Positions 1-8,666 of a DNA stretch of 64,000 nucleotides are shown here, piece by piece. The translations under genes were made by a program, and so were the position numbers. The stretch spans positions 2,666,001-2,730,000 of the forward strand of contig NZ_CP025249.1 of NCBI RefSeq assembly GCF_009930875.1. The letters are read 5' to 3'. The notes under the pieces are model-generated. The model worked only from the letters and a program-made list of their open reading frames with translations, did no database searches and was not told where the DNA came from. This stretch comes from Actinomyces sp. 432 (GTDB lineage: Bacteria; Actinomycetota; Actinomycetes; Actinomycetales; Actinomycetaceae). Each line of letters opens with the position of its first letter. The first letter of the stretch is position 1.

Positions 1-2
1 TG

Positions 3-1439
3 CGCCGCAACCTGGGCCACGCCACGCGCACCATCCGCAACAAGCGGCAAATGCGCGTGGACGAGATGCCGGACTGGGAGGACCTGCGCAACGCGGCGGA
101 GGCCGTCAAGTTCGAGGTCGCCTCCCGCCTGCCCGAGCTGCTGGAGCAGTTCGAGGCGAATGTGACCGCCAACGGCGGCATCGTCCACTGGGCGCGCGAC
201 GCCGCGGAAGCCAACCGGATCGTCGCCGACATCATCAAGTCCAAGGGCGTGGACGACGTCGTCAAGGTCAAGTCCATGGCCACCCAGGAGACCAACCTCA
301 ACGAGTACCTGGCAGACGAGGGCATCACCGCCCACGAGACCGACCTGGCGGAGATGATCGTCCAGCTCGCCGACGACATGCCCTCCCACATCGTGGTCCC
401 GGCGATCCACCGCAACCGCTCCGAGGTGCGCGGTATCTTCCTGGACCGCATGGGGGACGCGCCCGAGGACCTGTCGGACCAGCCCGAGGAGCTCGCCGGG
501 GCCGCCCGCGCCCACCTGCGCCGCAAGTTCCTGCACGCCTCCGTGGCCGTCTCCGGCACCAACATGGGCATCGCCGAGACCGGCACCGTCTCCATCTTCG
601 AGTCCGAGGGCAACGGCCGCATGTGCCTGACCCTGCCGGACACGCTGATCACGCTGATGGGCATCGAGAAGCTGGTACCGCGCTACCAGGATGCGGAGAT
701 CTTCACCCAGCTGCTGCCGCGCTCCGCCACCGGCGAGCGCATGAACCCCTACACCTCCATGTGGACGGGTGTCACCCCCGGCGACGGCCCCCAGGAGTTC
801 CATCTGATCCTCATGGACAACGGCCGCACGAAGGTACTCACCGACCCGATCGGCAGGCAGGCACTGGCCTGCATCCGCTGCGGCTCGTGCATGAACATCT
901 GCCCCGTCTACCAGCACACCGGCGGGCACGCCTACGGCTCGGTCTACCCCGGCCCGATCGGCTCAATCCTCACCCCCCAGCTCACGCAGGGGCTCGACGA
1001 CGACGATCCGGTCCACACCCTGCCCTTCGCCTCCTCCCTGTGCGGGGCCTGCGCGGAGGTGTGCCCGGTCAAGATCGACATCCCCACCATCCTGATTCAC
1101 CTGCGGGCCCGCAGCGTGGACGTCAAGCGCCGCCTGGTGCCGGACATGTGGGACGTGGCCATGAACACCACCGGCCCGCTCATGTCCAGCGGAAAGGCCT
1201 GGCTGGCGGCCACCGAGGGGGTCAAGGCCACCCGCCTGCTCGGGAAGGACGGCAGGATCGGCGCCCTGCCCTTCCCCGCCTCCCTGTGGACGCGCTCGCG
1301 CGACCTGCCCGTCGCCCCCAAGGAGTCGCTGCGGCACTGGTGGAAGCGCACCCACCCCGAGGGCATCACTCCTGCCCGCCCGGCAACCGACGCCGCAGCT
1401 GACGCCACCGCCCAGCCCACCACCGAGGAGAACCGCTGA
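3..1439 (+). CDS. lutB: Lactate utilisation protein B (LutB), 5' end cut by window
   Basis: Iron-sulfur subunit of the LutABC L-lactate oxidation complex in the cytoplasm. The frame is open to the left edge and the residues before the first internal ATG at 51 (RRNLGHATRTIRNKR) match the family N-terminus, so the true start lies upstream. An LUD fold fills the first half (…SGTNMGIAETGTVSIFE…). Two ferredoxin-type 4Fe-4S clusters follow: CIRCGSCMNICPVY near residue 285 and CGACAEVCPV near residue 335. The stop overlaps the lutC start by one base (TGATG), indicating translational coupling; lutA presumably lies just outside the window. Family assignment is firm. Confidence 0.93.
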   Translation, partial: RRNLGHATRTIRNKRQMRVDEMPDWEDLRNAAEAVKFEVASRLPELLEQFEANVTANGGIVHWARDAAEANRIVADIIKSKGVDDVVKVKSMATQETNLNEYLADEGITAHETDLAEMIVQLADDMPSHIVVPAIHRNRSEVRGIFLDRMGDAPEDLSDQPEELAGAARAHLRRKFLHASVAVSGTNMGIAETGTVSIFESEGNGRMCLTLPDTLITLMGIEKLVPRYQDAEIFTQLLPRSATGERMNPYTSMWTGVTPGDGPQEFHLILMDNGRTKVLTDPIGRQALACIRCGSCMNICPVYQHTGGHAYGSVYPGPIGSILTPQLTQGLDDDDPVHTLPFASSLCGACAEVCPVKIDIPTILIHLRARSVDVKRRLVPDMWDVAMNTTGPLMSSGKAWLAATEGVKATRLLGKDGRIGALPFPASLWTRSRDLPVAPKESLRHWWKRTHPEGITPARPATDAAADATAQPTTEENR

Positions 1440-2092
1440 TGGACGCCAAGACCGCTATTCTCGCCCGCGCCCGTGAAGCGATCTCCCGCTCGCAGCAGGG
1501 TCGGCCCGTGCGGGAGGTCCCCCGCAACTACATTCGCGTCGGCGCCGACGCCCCCGGCTCGGAACCGGTGGTCGCGGACATGGCCGAGAAGCTCGAGGAC
1601 TACTCCGCCAAGGTCGTGCGCGCCCCCAAGGATGCCGCCATCCTGGACGCCATTGACGAGCTGCTCGGGGATGCGCGCAGCGTCGTCGTCCCTGCCGGGC
1701 TGCCGCAGGCCTATAAGGACGCGGCCGCACGCGGCGGGCGCACGGTGCGCGAGGACTCCCGCGAGCAGCCGATCCCTACCCTCGAGCTGGACCAGCTCGA
1801 TGCCGTGGTCACCTGCTCCCGCGTGGGCATCTCCCTGTCCGGCACAATCTGCCTGGACGGGGAGCCCGACCAGGGTCGGCGTGCCATCACGCTTGTTCCA
1901 GACAAGCATGTAGTCGTCCTGGAGCGGGAAATGATCATGCCGACGGTGCCGCAGGCGGTGGAGGTGCTCGGGCAGCACCCGACCCGCCCCACCACCTGGA
2001 TCGCCGGCGGCTCGGCCACTTCTGACATCGAGCTGGTGCGTGTCAACGGCGTGCACGGCCCGCGTAACCTGGGCGTGGTGATCGCACACTGA
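1439..2092 (+). CDS. lutC: Lactate utilisation protein C (LutC, LUD domain)
   Basis: Third subunit of the LutABC lactate oxidation system; 217 aa, a normal length. It is a single LUD domain protein: the C-terminal half carries the family pattern of a GISLSGTICLDG stretch followed by PDKHVVVLE and an IAGGSATSDIELVRVNGVHGPR segment, which is the conserved LutC end. It starts inside the lutB stop codon, so the two are co-translated. The next gene, a DeoR regulator, begins 100 nt downstream on the same strand and could be read through. Confidence 0.92.
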   Translation: MDAKTAILARAREAISRSQQGRPVREVPRNYIRVGADAPGSEPVVADMAEKLEDYSAKVVRAPKDAAILDAIDELLGDARSVVVPAGLPQAYKDAAARGGRTVREDSREQPIPTLELDQLDAVVTCSRVGISLSGTICLDGEPDQGRRAITLVPDKHVVVLEREMIMPTVPQAVEVLGQHPTRPTTWIAGGSATSDIELVRVNGVHGPRNLGVVIAH

Positions 2093-2192
2093 AGCCGACT
2101 CTGGTGCCCGTGCGGAAGCCGACGCTGAAAGCGGCGGCAGGTGCGGCGCAGCTCCCCTCCCGGCACCGGGCGTCACGGCAACTGGCGGCCGC

Positions 2193-2990
2193 ATGACAGC
2201 AAGTAGCCCAGAGCCGCTCTCGGCGCGCCCGGAGGCACGGGCGCGCCGAGAGGCGCTGATCCGCGAGCTGCGGGAACGCGGCGAGATGGAGGTATCCGAG
2301 CTCCCGGGGCGATTCGGGGTGTCCGTGGAGACCATCCGCCGCGACCTGCGCCACCTGGAGTCCAGTGGGCGCATCATCCGCACCTACGGGAGGGTTGCTG
2401 CCGCCGAGTCCGCCACCTATGAGACCAGCCGCGCCTTCCGCTCCAGCCACAACGCCGGTGAGAAGGACCGCATTGCCCGCGCCGCCGTGGCCTGCCTGGG
2501 GCACGCAGAAACGGTATTCCTGGACGAGGGCAACCAGCCGGCTCTGGTCGGGCGAGCCCTGCCCGAGGACCGTACCCTCACGGTCGTTACCACTTCCCTG
2601 CCAACCGCGATTGAGCTGGCCGAGCGGCCCCGCTACACCGTGATCGCCGTCGGCGGCCGGATACGGCCCAAGACTCTCGGCGCCGTCGACCACTGGGCCA
2701 CCGCCATGCTGGCGCGAATCGAGCCGGACCTGGCGTTCATCGGAGCCAATGGCATCACCGATGACGGCTGGCTGACCACCCCGGATCCTGCTGTGGCAGC
2801 AGTCAAGGAGGCAGCCCTAACGGTGGCCCACCGCACCATCCTGGTGGGCAGCCACACCAAGTTCGGCCACTCCACCTTCGTGCGCTTCGGCCACGTGCGC
2901 TCGCTGGAGCGCATCATCACCGGCCGGGAGCTGCGGGCCGCGACGGCGCGCAGACTTGGCGCCCTGGGTCCCCAGGTCGAACGAGTCTGA
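2193..2990 (+). CDS. DeoR/GlpR-family transcriptional repressor
   Basis: 265 aa sugar-metabolism repressor. The N-terminal DeoR winged helix-turn-helix spans about residues 18-70, with the signature VSELPGRFGVSVETIRRDLRHLE; the C-terminal DeoRC sugar-phosphate sensor has the typical EGNQPA, LTVVTTSLPTAIELA and LAFIGANGI segments and a late VGSHTKFG motif. It sits between the lactate operon and the polyol transporter/dehydrogenase genes; a dense set of GGTNACC-like sites in the following 340-nt gap makes the polyol genes the more likely targets. The effector is not readable from sequence. Confidence 0.9.
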   Translation: MTASSPEPLSARPEARARREALIRELRERGEMEVSELPGRFGVSVETIRRDLRHLESSGRIIRTYGRVAAAESATYETSRAFRSSHNAGEKDRIARAAVACLGHAETVFLDEGNQPALVGRALPEDRTLTVVTTSLPTAIELAERPRYTVIAVGGRIRPKTLGAVDHWATAMLARIEPDLAFIGANGITDDGWLTTPDPAVAAVKEAALTVAHRTILVGSHTKFGHSTFVRFGHVRSLERIITGRELRAATARRLGALGPQVERV

Positions 2991-3128
2991 GCGGGAGCGG
3001 CACTTTAGGAGCAGGAGCCTGGCAGCCACCCGGTGCCGCCAGCCGGCGGCGCGCGGCCAGGCCGCCGCCGACTGCAGCCCCAAGTTCGCCCGCTCCCGTC
3101 CCCACTTGGGGCGAAGGCTGTCGGAAAC

Positions 3129-3283
3129 GGTCACCGGCACGCCCGGCTTCGGTAACCGCCGTCCCCTCGCGGGCGCCCTGAGCCGCGTCGCCGAGGCGCT
3201 TGAGGAGCCGGACACCGGTAAACCTGACGTGCCCAACCGGTCACCGAAGCGGTCACCTCCCGGTCGCAAACTGGGTTTACCGG
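3129..3283. promoter_or_regulatory. Cluster of GGT(A/C)ACC half-sites, candidate DeoR operator
   Basis: The 340-nt gap between the DeoR gene and the MFS start contains repeated GGTCACC/GGTAACC/GGTAAACC words (near 3129, 3151, 3215, 3238, 3251 and 3274). Two of them, CCGGTAAACC at 3215-3224 and GGTTTACCGG at 3274-3283, form a perfect 10-bp inverted repeat about 50 nt apart. Position between repressor and transporter suggests an operator array that could be looped. The binding protein is inferred only from proximity. Confidence 0.45.
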
Positions 3284-3330
3284 CGAAGGACGCCGGCCCT
3301 GACCCAGCGACCAAAGGTGATCGAGCAACG

Positions 3331-4647
3331 ATGCCCTCCTCCAACAGGTTCATAGCAGCCATACAGAAAACCGGATTCCCCACCAACCTCGCGGCCGGCT
3401 TCCTGGCCGTCATCATCTTCGTGATCGGTGACGGGATCGAAGCGGTGTGGATCACCAACTACCTGTCCAGCGACGCCGTCGGCTTCGCCGTCTCCCAGGC
3501 CTCAATGATCGTCACCTCCTACGGCGTAGTGGTGGCCATCGCAGCCTTCCTTTCTGGCGCCCTGTGCGACGCAATCGGCTGCCGCCGGGTGATGCTGATC
3601 GGCCTGGTCTCCTTCCTGGTGTTCGACGCGCTGTTCATCGCGGTGGGCCTGCCCAGCCACAACCTGCCACTGCTGCTGCTGTTCTACGGCATGCGCGGCT
3701 TCGGGTATCCCATGTTCGCCTACGGGTTCCTCACCTGGACCATGATGGTGACCCCGCCCGCACGCCAGTCCTCGGTCTCCGGCTGGTTCTGGTTCGCCTT
3801 CAGCTTCGGCATGCAGCTGCTCGGCTCCTACTTCTCCAGCCTGCTGCTGCCGCACATCGGCCACATCGCCACCCTGTGGCTCGGCTGGGTCCTCGCCGCG
3901 GTTGGCGGCGTGATCGGCATGCTGTTCCTGCGCATGCACCCCTCCTCGGCGCAGACCCAGGGCAAGTCGGTGGCGCAGTCCGTCGGCTCGGCCGTGTCCG
4001 TGCTGTGGCGCTACCCGAAGGTCTCCATCGGCGGCATCGTGAAGGTCATCAACCTCTCCGGCCAGTACGGCATGCAGGCCTACTACGTGGTCTACCTGCA
4101 CAAGGTCTACGGGATGCCCGAGTCCCAGGCCATCCTGGAGTTCTCCATCTTCGGCTTCGTGGCCATCATTGGCGACGTGTTCTGGGGCGTGGTCGGTGAC
4201 AAGCTGGGCTGGCGCAACACCCTGCAGTGGTTCGCCACCCCGATTACGGCGGCGGCGCTGGCCTACATCTACCTGATCCCGATCGTCGCGGGCCCGAACT
4301 TCTTCCTGATCGCCCTGGGCACCTCCGCCGTCGGCATCGGGCTCAGCGCCCACGTACCCACCACGCCGCTGATCACCGCTCACGCCCACGGCGAGACCGG
4401 CAACGCGCTGGCCATCCTGAATCTCGGTGCCGGACTGGGCGCCTTCGTGGGCCCCGCCATCGTCACCCTGCTGATGGGTGACGAGACCACCGCCGGCGGC
4501 TACCTGTGGGTGGCCATGGCGCTGGCCGGCATCTACGTCATCTCCTTCTTCCTGTGCTTCGCCCTGAAGCTGCCCGGCAACGCCCGCATCCTCGAGTCCT
4601 TCGGCGACGAGGACGCCGACGCACACAAGGAGGCAGTCACCGCCTGA
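3331..4647 (+). CDS. MFS transporter, polyol/ribitol (RbtT-like) type
   Basis: Membrane permease of the major facilitator superfamily, probably importing a sugar alcohol by proton symport. ATG 3331 is preferred over upstream in-frame codons because an AAAGGTGA ribosome-binding site sits about 10 nt ahead and the protein then begins MPSSNRFIAAIQKTGFP, typical of this subfamily. It has 438 aa with about twelve hydrophobic segments; the cytoplasmic loop 2-3 region reads LSGALCDAIGCRRVMLIG, the MFS motif A position. It is followed 121 nt later by a mannitol-type dehydrogenase, which supports polyol as substrate. The exact polyol is unknown. Confidence 0.85.
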   Translation: MPSSNRFIAAIQKTGFPTNLAAGFLAVIIFVIGDGIEAVWITNYLSSDAVGFAVSQASMIVTSYGVVVAIAAFLSGALCDAIGCRRVMLIGLVSFLVFDALFIAVGLPSHNLPLLLLFYGMRGFGYPMFAYGFLTWTMMVTPPARQSSVSGWFWFAFSFGMQLLGSYFSSLLLPHIGHIATLWLGWVLAAVGGVIGMLFLRMHPSSAQTQGKSVAQSVGSAVSVLWRYPKVSIGGIVKVINLSGQYGMQAYYVVYLHKVYGMPESQAILEFSIFGFVAIIGDVFWGVVGDKLGWRNTLQWFATPITAAALAYIYLIPIVAGPNFFLIALGTSAVGIGLSAHVPTTPLITAHAHGETGNALAILNLGAGLGAFVGPAIVTLLMGDETTAGGYLWVAMALAGIYVISFFLCFALKLPGNARILESFGDEDADAHKEAVTA

Positions 4648-4768
4648 TCCCGCACCAGCAGCGCCGTCATCACCCGGCCGGGGCGCCTGCCGCGGCCCGG
4701 CCGGGAGCCGACCCAAGAACCCGTCCGACTCCGCACCGCTAAACCCGATCCAAGACAAGGATGTCAAC

Positions 4769-6219
4769 ATGACCACCACACTCGCCGCCTCCCCCCTCGC
4801 CCCCACCTACGACCGCTCCGCCATCACCACCGGCATCGTCCACATGGGCGTGGGCGGCTTCCACCGCGCCCACCAGGCCATGTACCTCGACCGGCTCATG
4901 CGTGAGGGCAAGGCCCTGGACTGGGGCATCTGCGGGGTGGGCCTGCTGCCCCAGGACGCCCGCATGCGCGACGCCCTGACCGGGCAGGACTTCCTGTACA
5001 GCCTGACCCTCAAGCACCCCGACGGCCACCACGAGCCGGCGATCATCGGCTCCATCTGCGACTACCGCTTCGCCCCCGAGGACCGCGCCGGCGTGCTGGA
5101 GGTGATGACCGCAGCCACCACGCGGATCGTCTCCCTGACCGTCACCGAGGGCGGGTACAACATCGACGACGCCACCGGCACCTTCCGTGCCGAGGCCCCC
5201 GGGGCCGCCCACGACGCCGCCAACCCCCGCGAGCCGGAGACCTCCTTCGGCTACATCGTGGAGGCGCTGCGGCTGCGCCGCGAGGCCGGGGTCGCACCCT
5301 TCACCGTGATGAGCTGCGACAACCTGCCCGGCAACGGGAAGATCGCCCGCACCGCCGTCGTGTCCCAGGCGCGCCTGTCCGACCCGGAGCTGGCGGACTG
5401 GATCGACGCCAACGTCGCCTTCCCCAACTGCATGGTTGACCGCATCACCCCGCAGACCACCCCCGCCGATATTGAGGAGGTGCGCGCTGAGCTGGGCGTG
5501 GAGGACGCCTGGCCGGTGGTGGCCGAGCCCTTCACCCAGTGGGTGCTGGAGGACGACTTCCCCGCCGGGCGCCCACCCTACGAGGAGGTCGGGGTGCAGA
5601 TGGTCGACGACGTCGTCCCCTACGAGCTGATGAAGCTGCGGCTGCTGAACGCCTCCCACCAGGGCCTGGCGCACTGGGGCGGCTGCTGGGCATGGAGTAC
5701 GCGCACACGGCCGCCGCCGACGGCGACATCGCCGCCTGGGTGCGCACCTACCTGGAGCGCGAGGCGCGGCCGCGGCTGCTGCCCGTGCCGGGCATCGACC
5801 TGGATGAGTACATCGACACGCTCTTCGAGCGCTTCACCAATGAGGCGATCGCGGACACGCTGCTGCGGCTGGCGCAGTTCGGCCCCTCCGGCATGCCGAA
5901 GTTCGTGCTGCCGACCGTGCGCGACAACCTCGCCGCGGGCGGGCCGATCCGCCTGGGCGCGGCCATGTGCGCCGCCTGGTCGCTGGGGGTGCTCGGCACC
6001 GACGAGAACGGGGAGGCGATCCCGGTGGCCGACGACCTGCGGCCCTTCGCGGAGAAGCAGGAGGCGGGCGACGAGCTCGGCTTCATCGGCAACCGGGAGA
6101 TCTTCGGCGACCTGGCCGACGACGAGCGATTCCGCACCGCCTACACCGAGGAGCTGGCGGCGCTCAAGCGTGAGGGCGCCCGCGCCCGCATGCGCGCCCT
6201 GCTCGGCTCGCCTGAATGA
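4769..6219 (+). CDS. Mannitol dehydrogenase family protein (one frameshift)
   Basis: NAD-dependent long-chain polyol dehydrogenase (mannitol/fructuronate reductase family) oxidising the sugar alcohol taken up by the neighbouring MFS protein. An AAGGA site precedes ATG 4769. The N-terminal Rossmann part begins VHMGVGGFHRAHQAMYLDRL; the catalytic region has the signature KLRLLNASHQGLAHWG near residue 300. At about 5676-5685 the frame breaks: the family sequence continues as LLGMEYAHTAAADGDIAAWV in the -1 frame through 6219. Restoring one base in the GGGG run gives an uninterrupted protein of about 483 aa. It is either a base-call error or a recent loss of function. Confidence 0.85.
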
Positions 6220-6221
6220 TC

Positions 6222-6299
6222 ACCCGACTCCCTTCACCGAGACCGGCACTCGTTACACGCCCAAACCGGCACTTGTAACACACCGAAACCGGCACCAAT
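6222..6299. repeat. Short imperfect tandem repeat (ACCGGCAC units)
   Basis: Three units of about 21-23 nt built on CCGARACCGGCAC followed by TTACAC or GTAACAC lie between the convergent polyol dehydrogenase and PTS genes, immediately before the shared terminator. Comparable small repeat clusters occur elsewhere in this window. Function unknown. Confidence 0.5.
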
Positions 6300-6333
6300 G
6301 ACGGGCCCGGCGACTTTGGTCGCCGGGCCCGTC
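6300..6333. terminator. Bidirectional hairpin terminator
   Basis: A perfect 15-bp stem, GACGGGCCCGGCGAC with loop TTTG and the exact complement, lies between the 3' ends of the dehydrogenase (+) and PTS IIC (-). There is no strong U-tract on either side, as is common in actinobacteria. Confidence 0.8.
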
Positions 6334-6364
6334 GGATGCGTCGGATTAACAGAGCCGCGCTGAA

Positions 6365-7843
6365 TCAGCCGGCCGCCGTCGCCTTGTTCTCCTCCTGCCG
6401 TGCCGCCCGCTCGGCGGCGGGCAGCCAGCCGGTGTTCACCAGTCGCACCTGGTACCACCAAGCAACCGCGAACAGGATCGCGCCGAAGGCGAGTGCGCTG
6501 AGCGAGCCGCCGACGGCCCCCAGACGACTGAGCAGCCCCACGATCGAACCGAACCAGCCGAAGTCGGCGTCACCAAAGGTGGAATTGGCCAAACCGAGTG
6601 AACCCATGACGGTCAGCAGCGCGGCGGGCAGGAAGGTGATAAGCACGCCATTGACGAAACCGCCCAGAATCGCACCGCGACGCCCGCCTGTGGCATTGCC
6701 GAATACACCGGCGCCGCCGCCGTCGAAGAAGTGCGGGACCATGCCGGGCAGGATCAGCGCCATCCCCCAAGCAGGACCGAACCAGACGGCAATCAGCGCC
6801 AAAGACGCCAGACCGCCCACGAAGGAGGCGATGAATCCGATCAGGGAGGCGTTGGGCCCAAAGGGGAATACGATCGGGATGTCGAGCGCGGGCTTGGCGC
6901 CGGGCACCACCCGGTTGGCGATTCCCTGGAACGCGGGAACCAGCTCACCGAGGATGATGCGCACCCCGTACAGGATGATGCTGACGCCGATTCCGAACTG
7001 CAGCGCCTGGGCGAAGGCCGCCATGATGTAGGAGCCGTAGGTGTCGGAGGTCTGAGCCCCCTCGAAGACGCCCATTAGCTCCTCCTTGGGCACGGCGACA
7101 ATCCCCCAGACGGCGAACACCAGGTACAGGACCAGCATGAGCAGCGTCGTCGAGACCATGGAGTCGCGCAGGAAGCGCAGCCCCTGCGGAAACTTCATGT
7201 CCTCGGTAGAGCGCGAACGCTTACCGACGGCGCTGCCAAGCGCGCCCGCCAACAGGTAACCGACCGTGTTGAAGTGCCCGACCGCCAGCTTGTCATCCCC
7301 GGTCACCCGGTTCATGTACGGCTGGGCGAACGTCGGCATCACCACCATGATGGTGCCCATAAGCACCGAGCCGATCACTACCACGAGGGCGGAGTGCCCG
7401 GGGCCGAAGCCCACCGAGAGGACCACGGCCAGCAGCGTCGCCATGAACACCATGTGGTGTCCGGTCAGGAACACGTACTTCAGCGGGCTGAACCTGGCCA
7501 GCAGCAGCATGATCAAGAAGCTGAGCACGATGAGGTAGGCGGAGGTGGTCCCGTACTCGCTCGCGGCCTGGGCGGTGATGACCTCGTTGGTCGGGACCAC
7601 GCCGTGGGCCCCGGTGACCCTGAAGATGAGGTCGCCGAAGGGGGCCAAGGAGCTGGTCACCACCGTGGCGCCGGCGCCGAGGATCAGGTAGCCCATTGCG
7701 GCCTTGAGTCCCCCGCCGATGACCTGCCCGGCAGACTTGCGCAGGGCGATCAGGCCGACAGCTGCGACGATACCGATCAGGTAGGCGGGAACGTTGAGGA
7801 TCTCCTGGCTGATGAAGTCGAGTACCGCAACCAGCACGTTCAC
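6365..7843 (-). CDS. PTS ascorbate-type (UlaA/SgaT) transporter subunit IIC
   Basis: Membrane permease of an ascorbate/galactitol-superfamily phosphotransferase system. 492 aa with about ten to eleven hydrophobic segments; the N-terminus FISQEILNVPAYLIGIVAAV and the motif HFFDGGGAGVFGNATGGRRG near the last third are characteristic of UlaA. It overlaps the upstream IIB gene by 4 nt (ATGA), so IIA, IIB and IIC form one operon transcribed leftwards. The substrate may be ascorbate or another hexonate/pentitol; the adjacent polyol dehydrogenase leaves this open. Confidence 0.9.
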   Translation of the reverse strand: MNVLVAVLDFISQEILNVPAYLIGIVAAVGLIALRKSAGQVIGGGLKAAMGYLILGAGATVVTSSLAPFGDLIFRVTGAHGVVPTNEVITAQAASEYGTTSAYLIVLSFLIMLLLARFSPLKYVFLTGHHMVFMATLLAVVLSVGFGPGHSALVVVIGSVLMGTIMVVMPTFAQPYMNRVTGDDKLAVGHFNTVGYLLAGALGSAVGKRSRSTEDMKFPQGLRFLRDSMVSTTLLMLVLYLVFAVWGIVAVPKEELMGVFEGAQTSDTYGSYIMAAFAQALQFGIGVSIILYGVRIILGELVPAFQGIANRVVPGAKPALDIPIVFPFGPNASLIGFIASFVGGLASLALIAVWFGPAWGMALILPGMVPHFFDGGGAGVFGNATGGRRGAILGGFVNGVLITFLPAALLTVMGSLGLANSTFGDADFGWFGSIVGLLSRLGAVGGSLSALAFGAILFAVAWWYQVRLVNTGWLPAAERAARQEENKATAAG

Positions 7844-8112
7844 TGGGTCTTCTCCCTTAGGGCGGCCTCGATCTCAGAGATGTCAGTGAAGTTGTGGACC
7901 ACGGCGATCGGGGTGGACAGGCCCGTGAGCTCCTCGGCCAGCTCGGCGGAGGTGATAATCAGGTCGGCGCTCTGCGCGGCGCCCTTGGCGGTGCCGATAT
8001 CGGAGGTGGAGACGTCGGCGTCCAGGCCGAGCGAGGCGGCGGCCTGCTCGACGTTCATCTTCAGCAGCATCGAGGTGCCGATGCCCATGCCGCAGACGCA
8101 GGTGATGTTCAT
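7840..8112 (-). CDS. PTS ascorbate/lactose-type subunit IIB
   Basis: 90-aa phosphocarrier that passes phosphate from IIA to sugar through a cysteine in the N-terminal loop: the protein starts MNITCVCGMGIGTSMLLKMN, with the phospho-cysteine in CxCGMGIGTS. The length is normal for a free-standing IIB of the UlaB kind. Both ends overlap neighbours by 4 nt, coupling its translation to IIA and IIC. Confidence 0.92.
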   Translation of the reverse strand: MNITCVCGMGIGTSMLLKMNVEQAAASLGLDADVSTSDIGTAKGAAQSADLIITSAELAEELTGLSTPIAVVHNFTDISEIEAALREKTQ

Positions 8113-8602
8113 TCTTCTTCCAATCCGGTAGAGGTGGTGGTATCGGTTGAGCTGGGGTCAAGCAGTCCGCGGAGCGCCGCCGGGGTGGGTGCACGGTCCA
8201 GCTCCGCGCGCGAGGTGGGGTCGGACAGGGCGCGGGCGAGGGCGGCCATGACATCCAGGTGCTCGCGCTCGTCCTTGGCGGCCAAGCCGATGATGTGACG
8301 CACCGGATCGTTCGGGCTGCCGAACTCGACGGGGTGCACCAGCCGCACCCAGCTCATGCCGGTGCGCAGCACAGCCGGGGAGGGCCGCGAGTGCGCCAAG
8401 GCGAGCCCCGGAGCGATCACAATGTAGGGACCGTGCTCCTCAACGGCCGCGATCATCTCCTCGGTGTATTCGGGCGTCGCCGCCCCGGAAGCGGTGAGCC
8501 CTCGCCCGCGAGCCGGAGTGCGCCGCGCCAGTCGGTCGCGTCGACGTCGAGCCGGAAGGAGGTATCCGGTAAGGCGGTGGACAGAGTGAGAGCGGCCATC
8601 AT
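8109..8602 (-). CDS. PTS subunit IIA, mannitol/fructose/ascorbate type (one frameshift)
   Basis: Cytoplasmic phosphocarrier taking phosphate from HPr. The conserved histidine sits in APGLALAHSRPSPAV. The best start is ATG 8602 or 8599, behind an AGAAGAGG site, giving MMAALTLSTALPDTSF; that frame runs into GEG and then breaks at the CCC run around 8499-8501, after which the family sequence LTASGAATPEYTEEMI continues in the next frame. One restored base yields a protein of about 164 aa. Left as is, an upstream out-of-frame start at 8618 would give a scrambled N-terminus. First gene of the leftward IIA-IIB-IIC operon. Confidence 0.8.
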
Positions 8603-8666
8603 TGCCTCTTCTCGTCATATGGGCCGGTGGGTTCCGGTGAGCATGACGATACCGGCCGCAGGCCCG

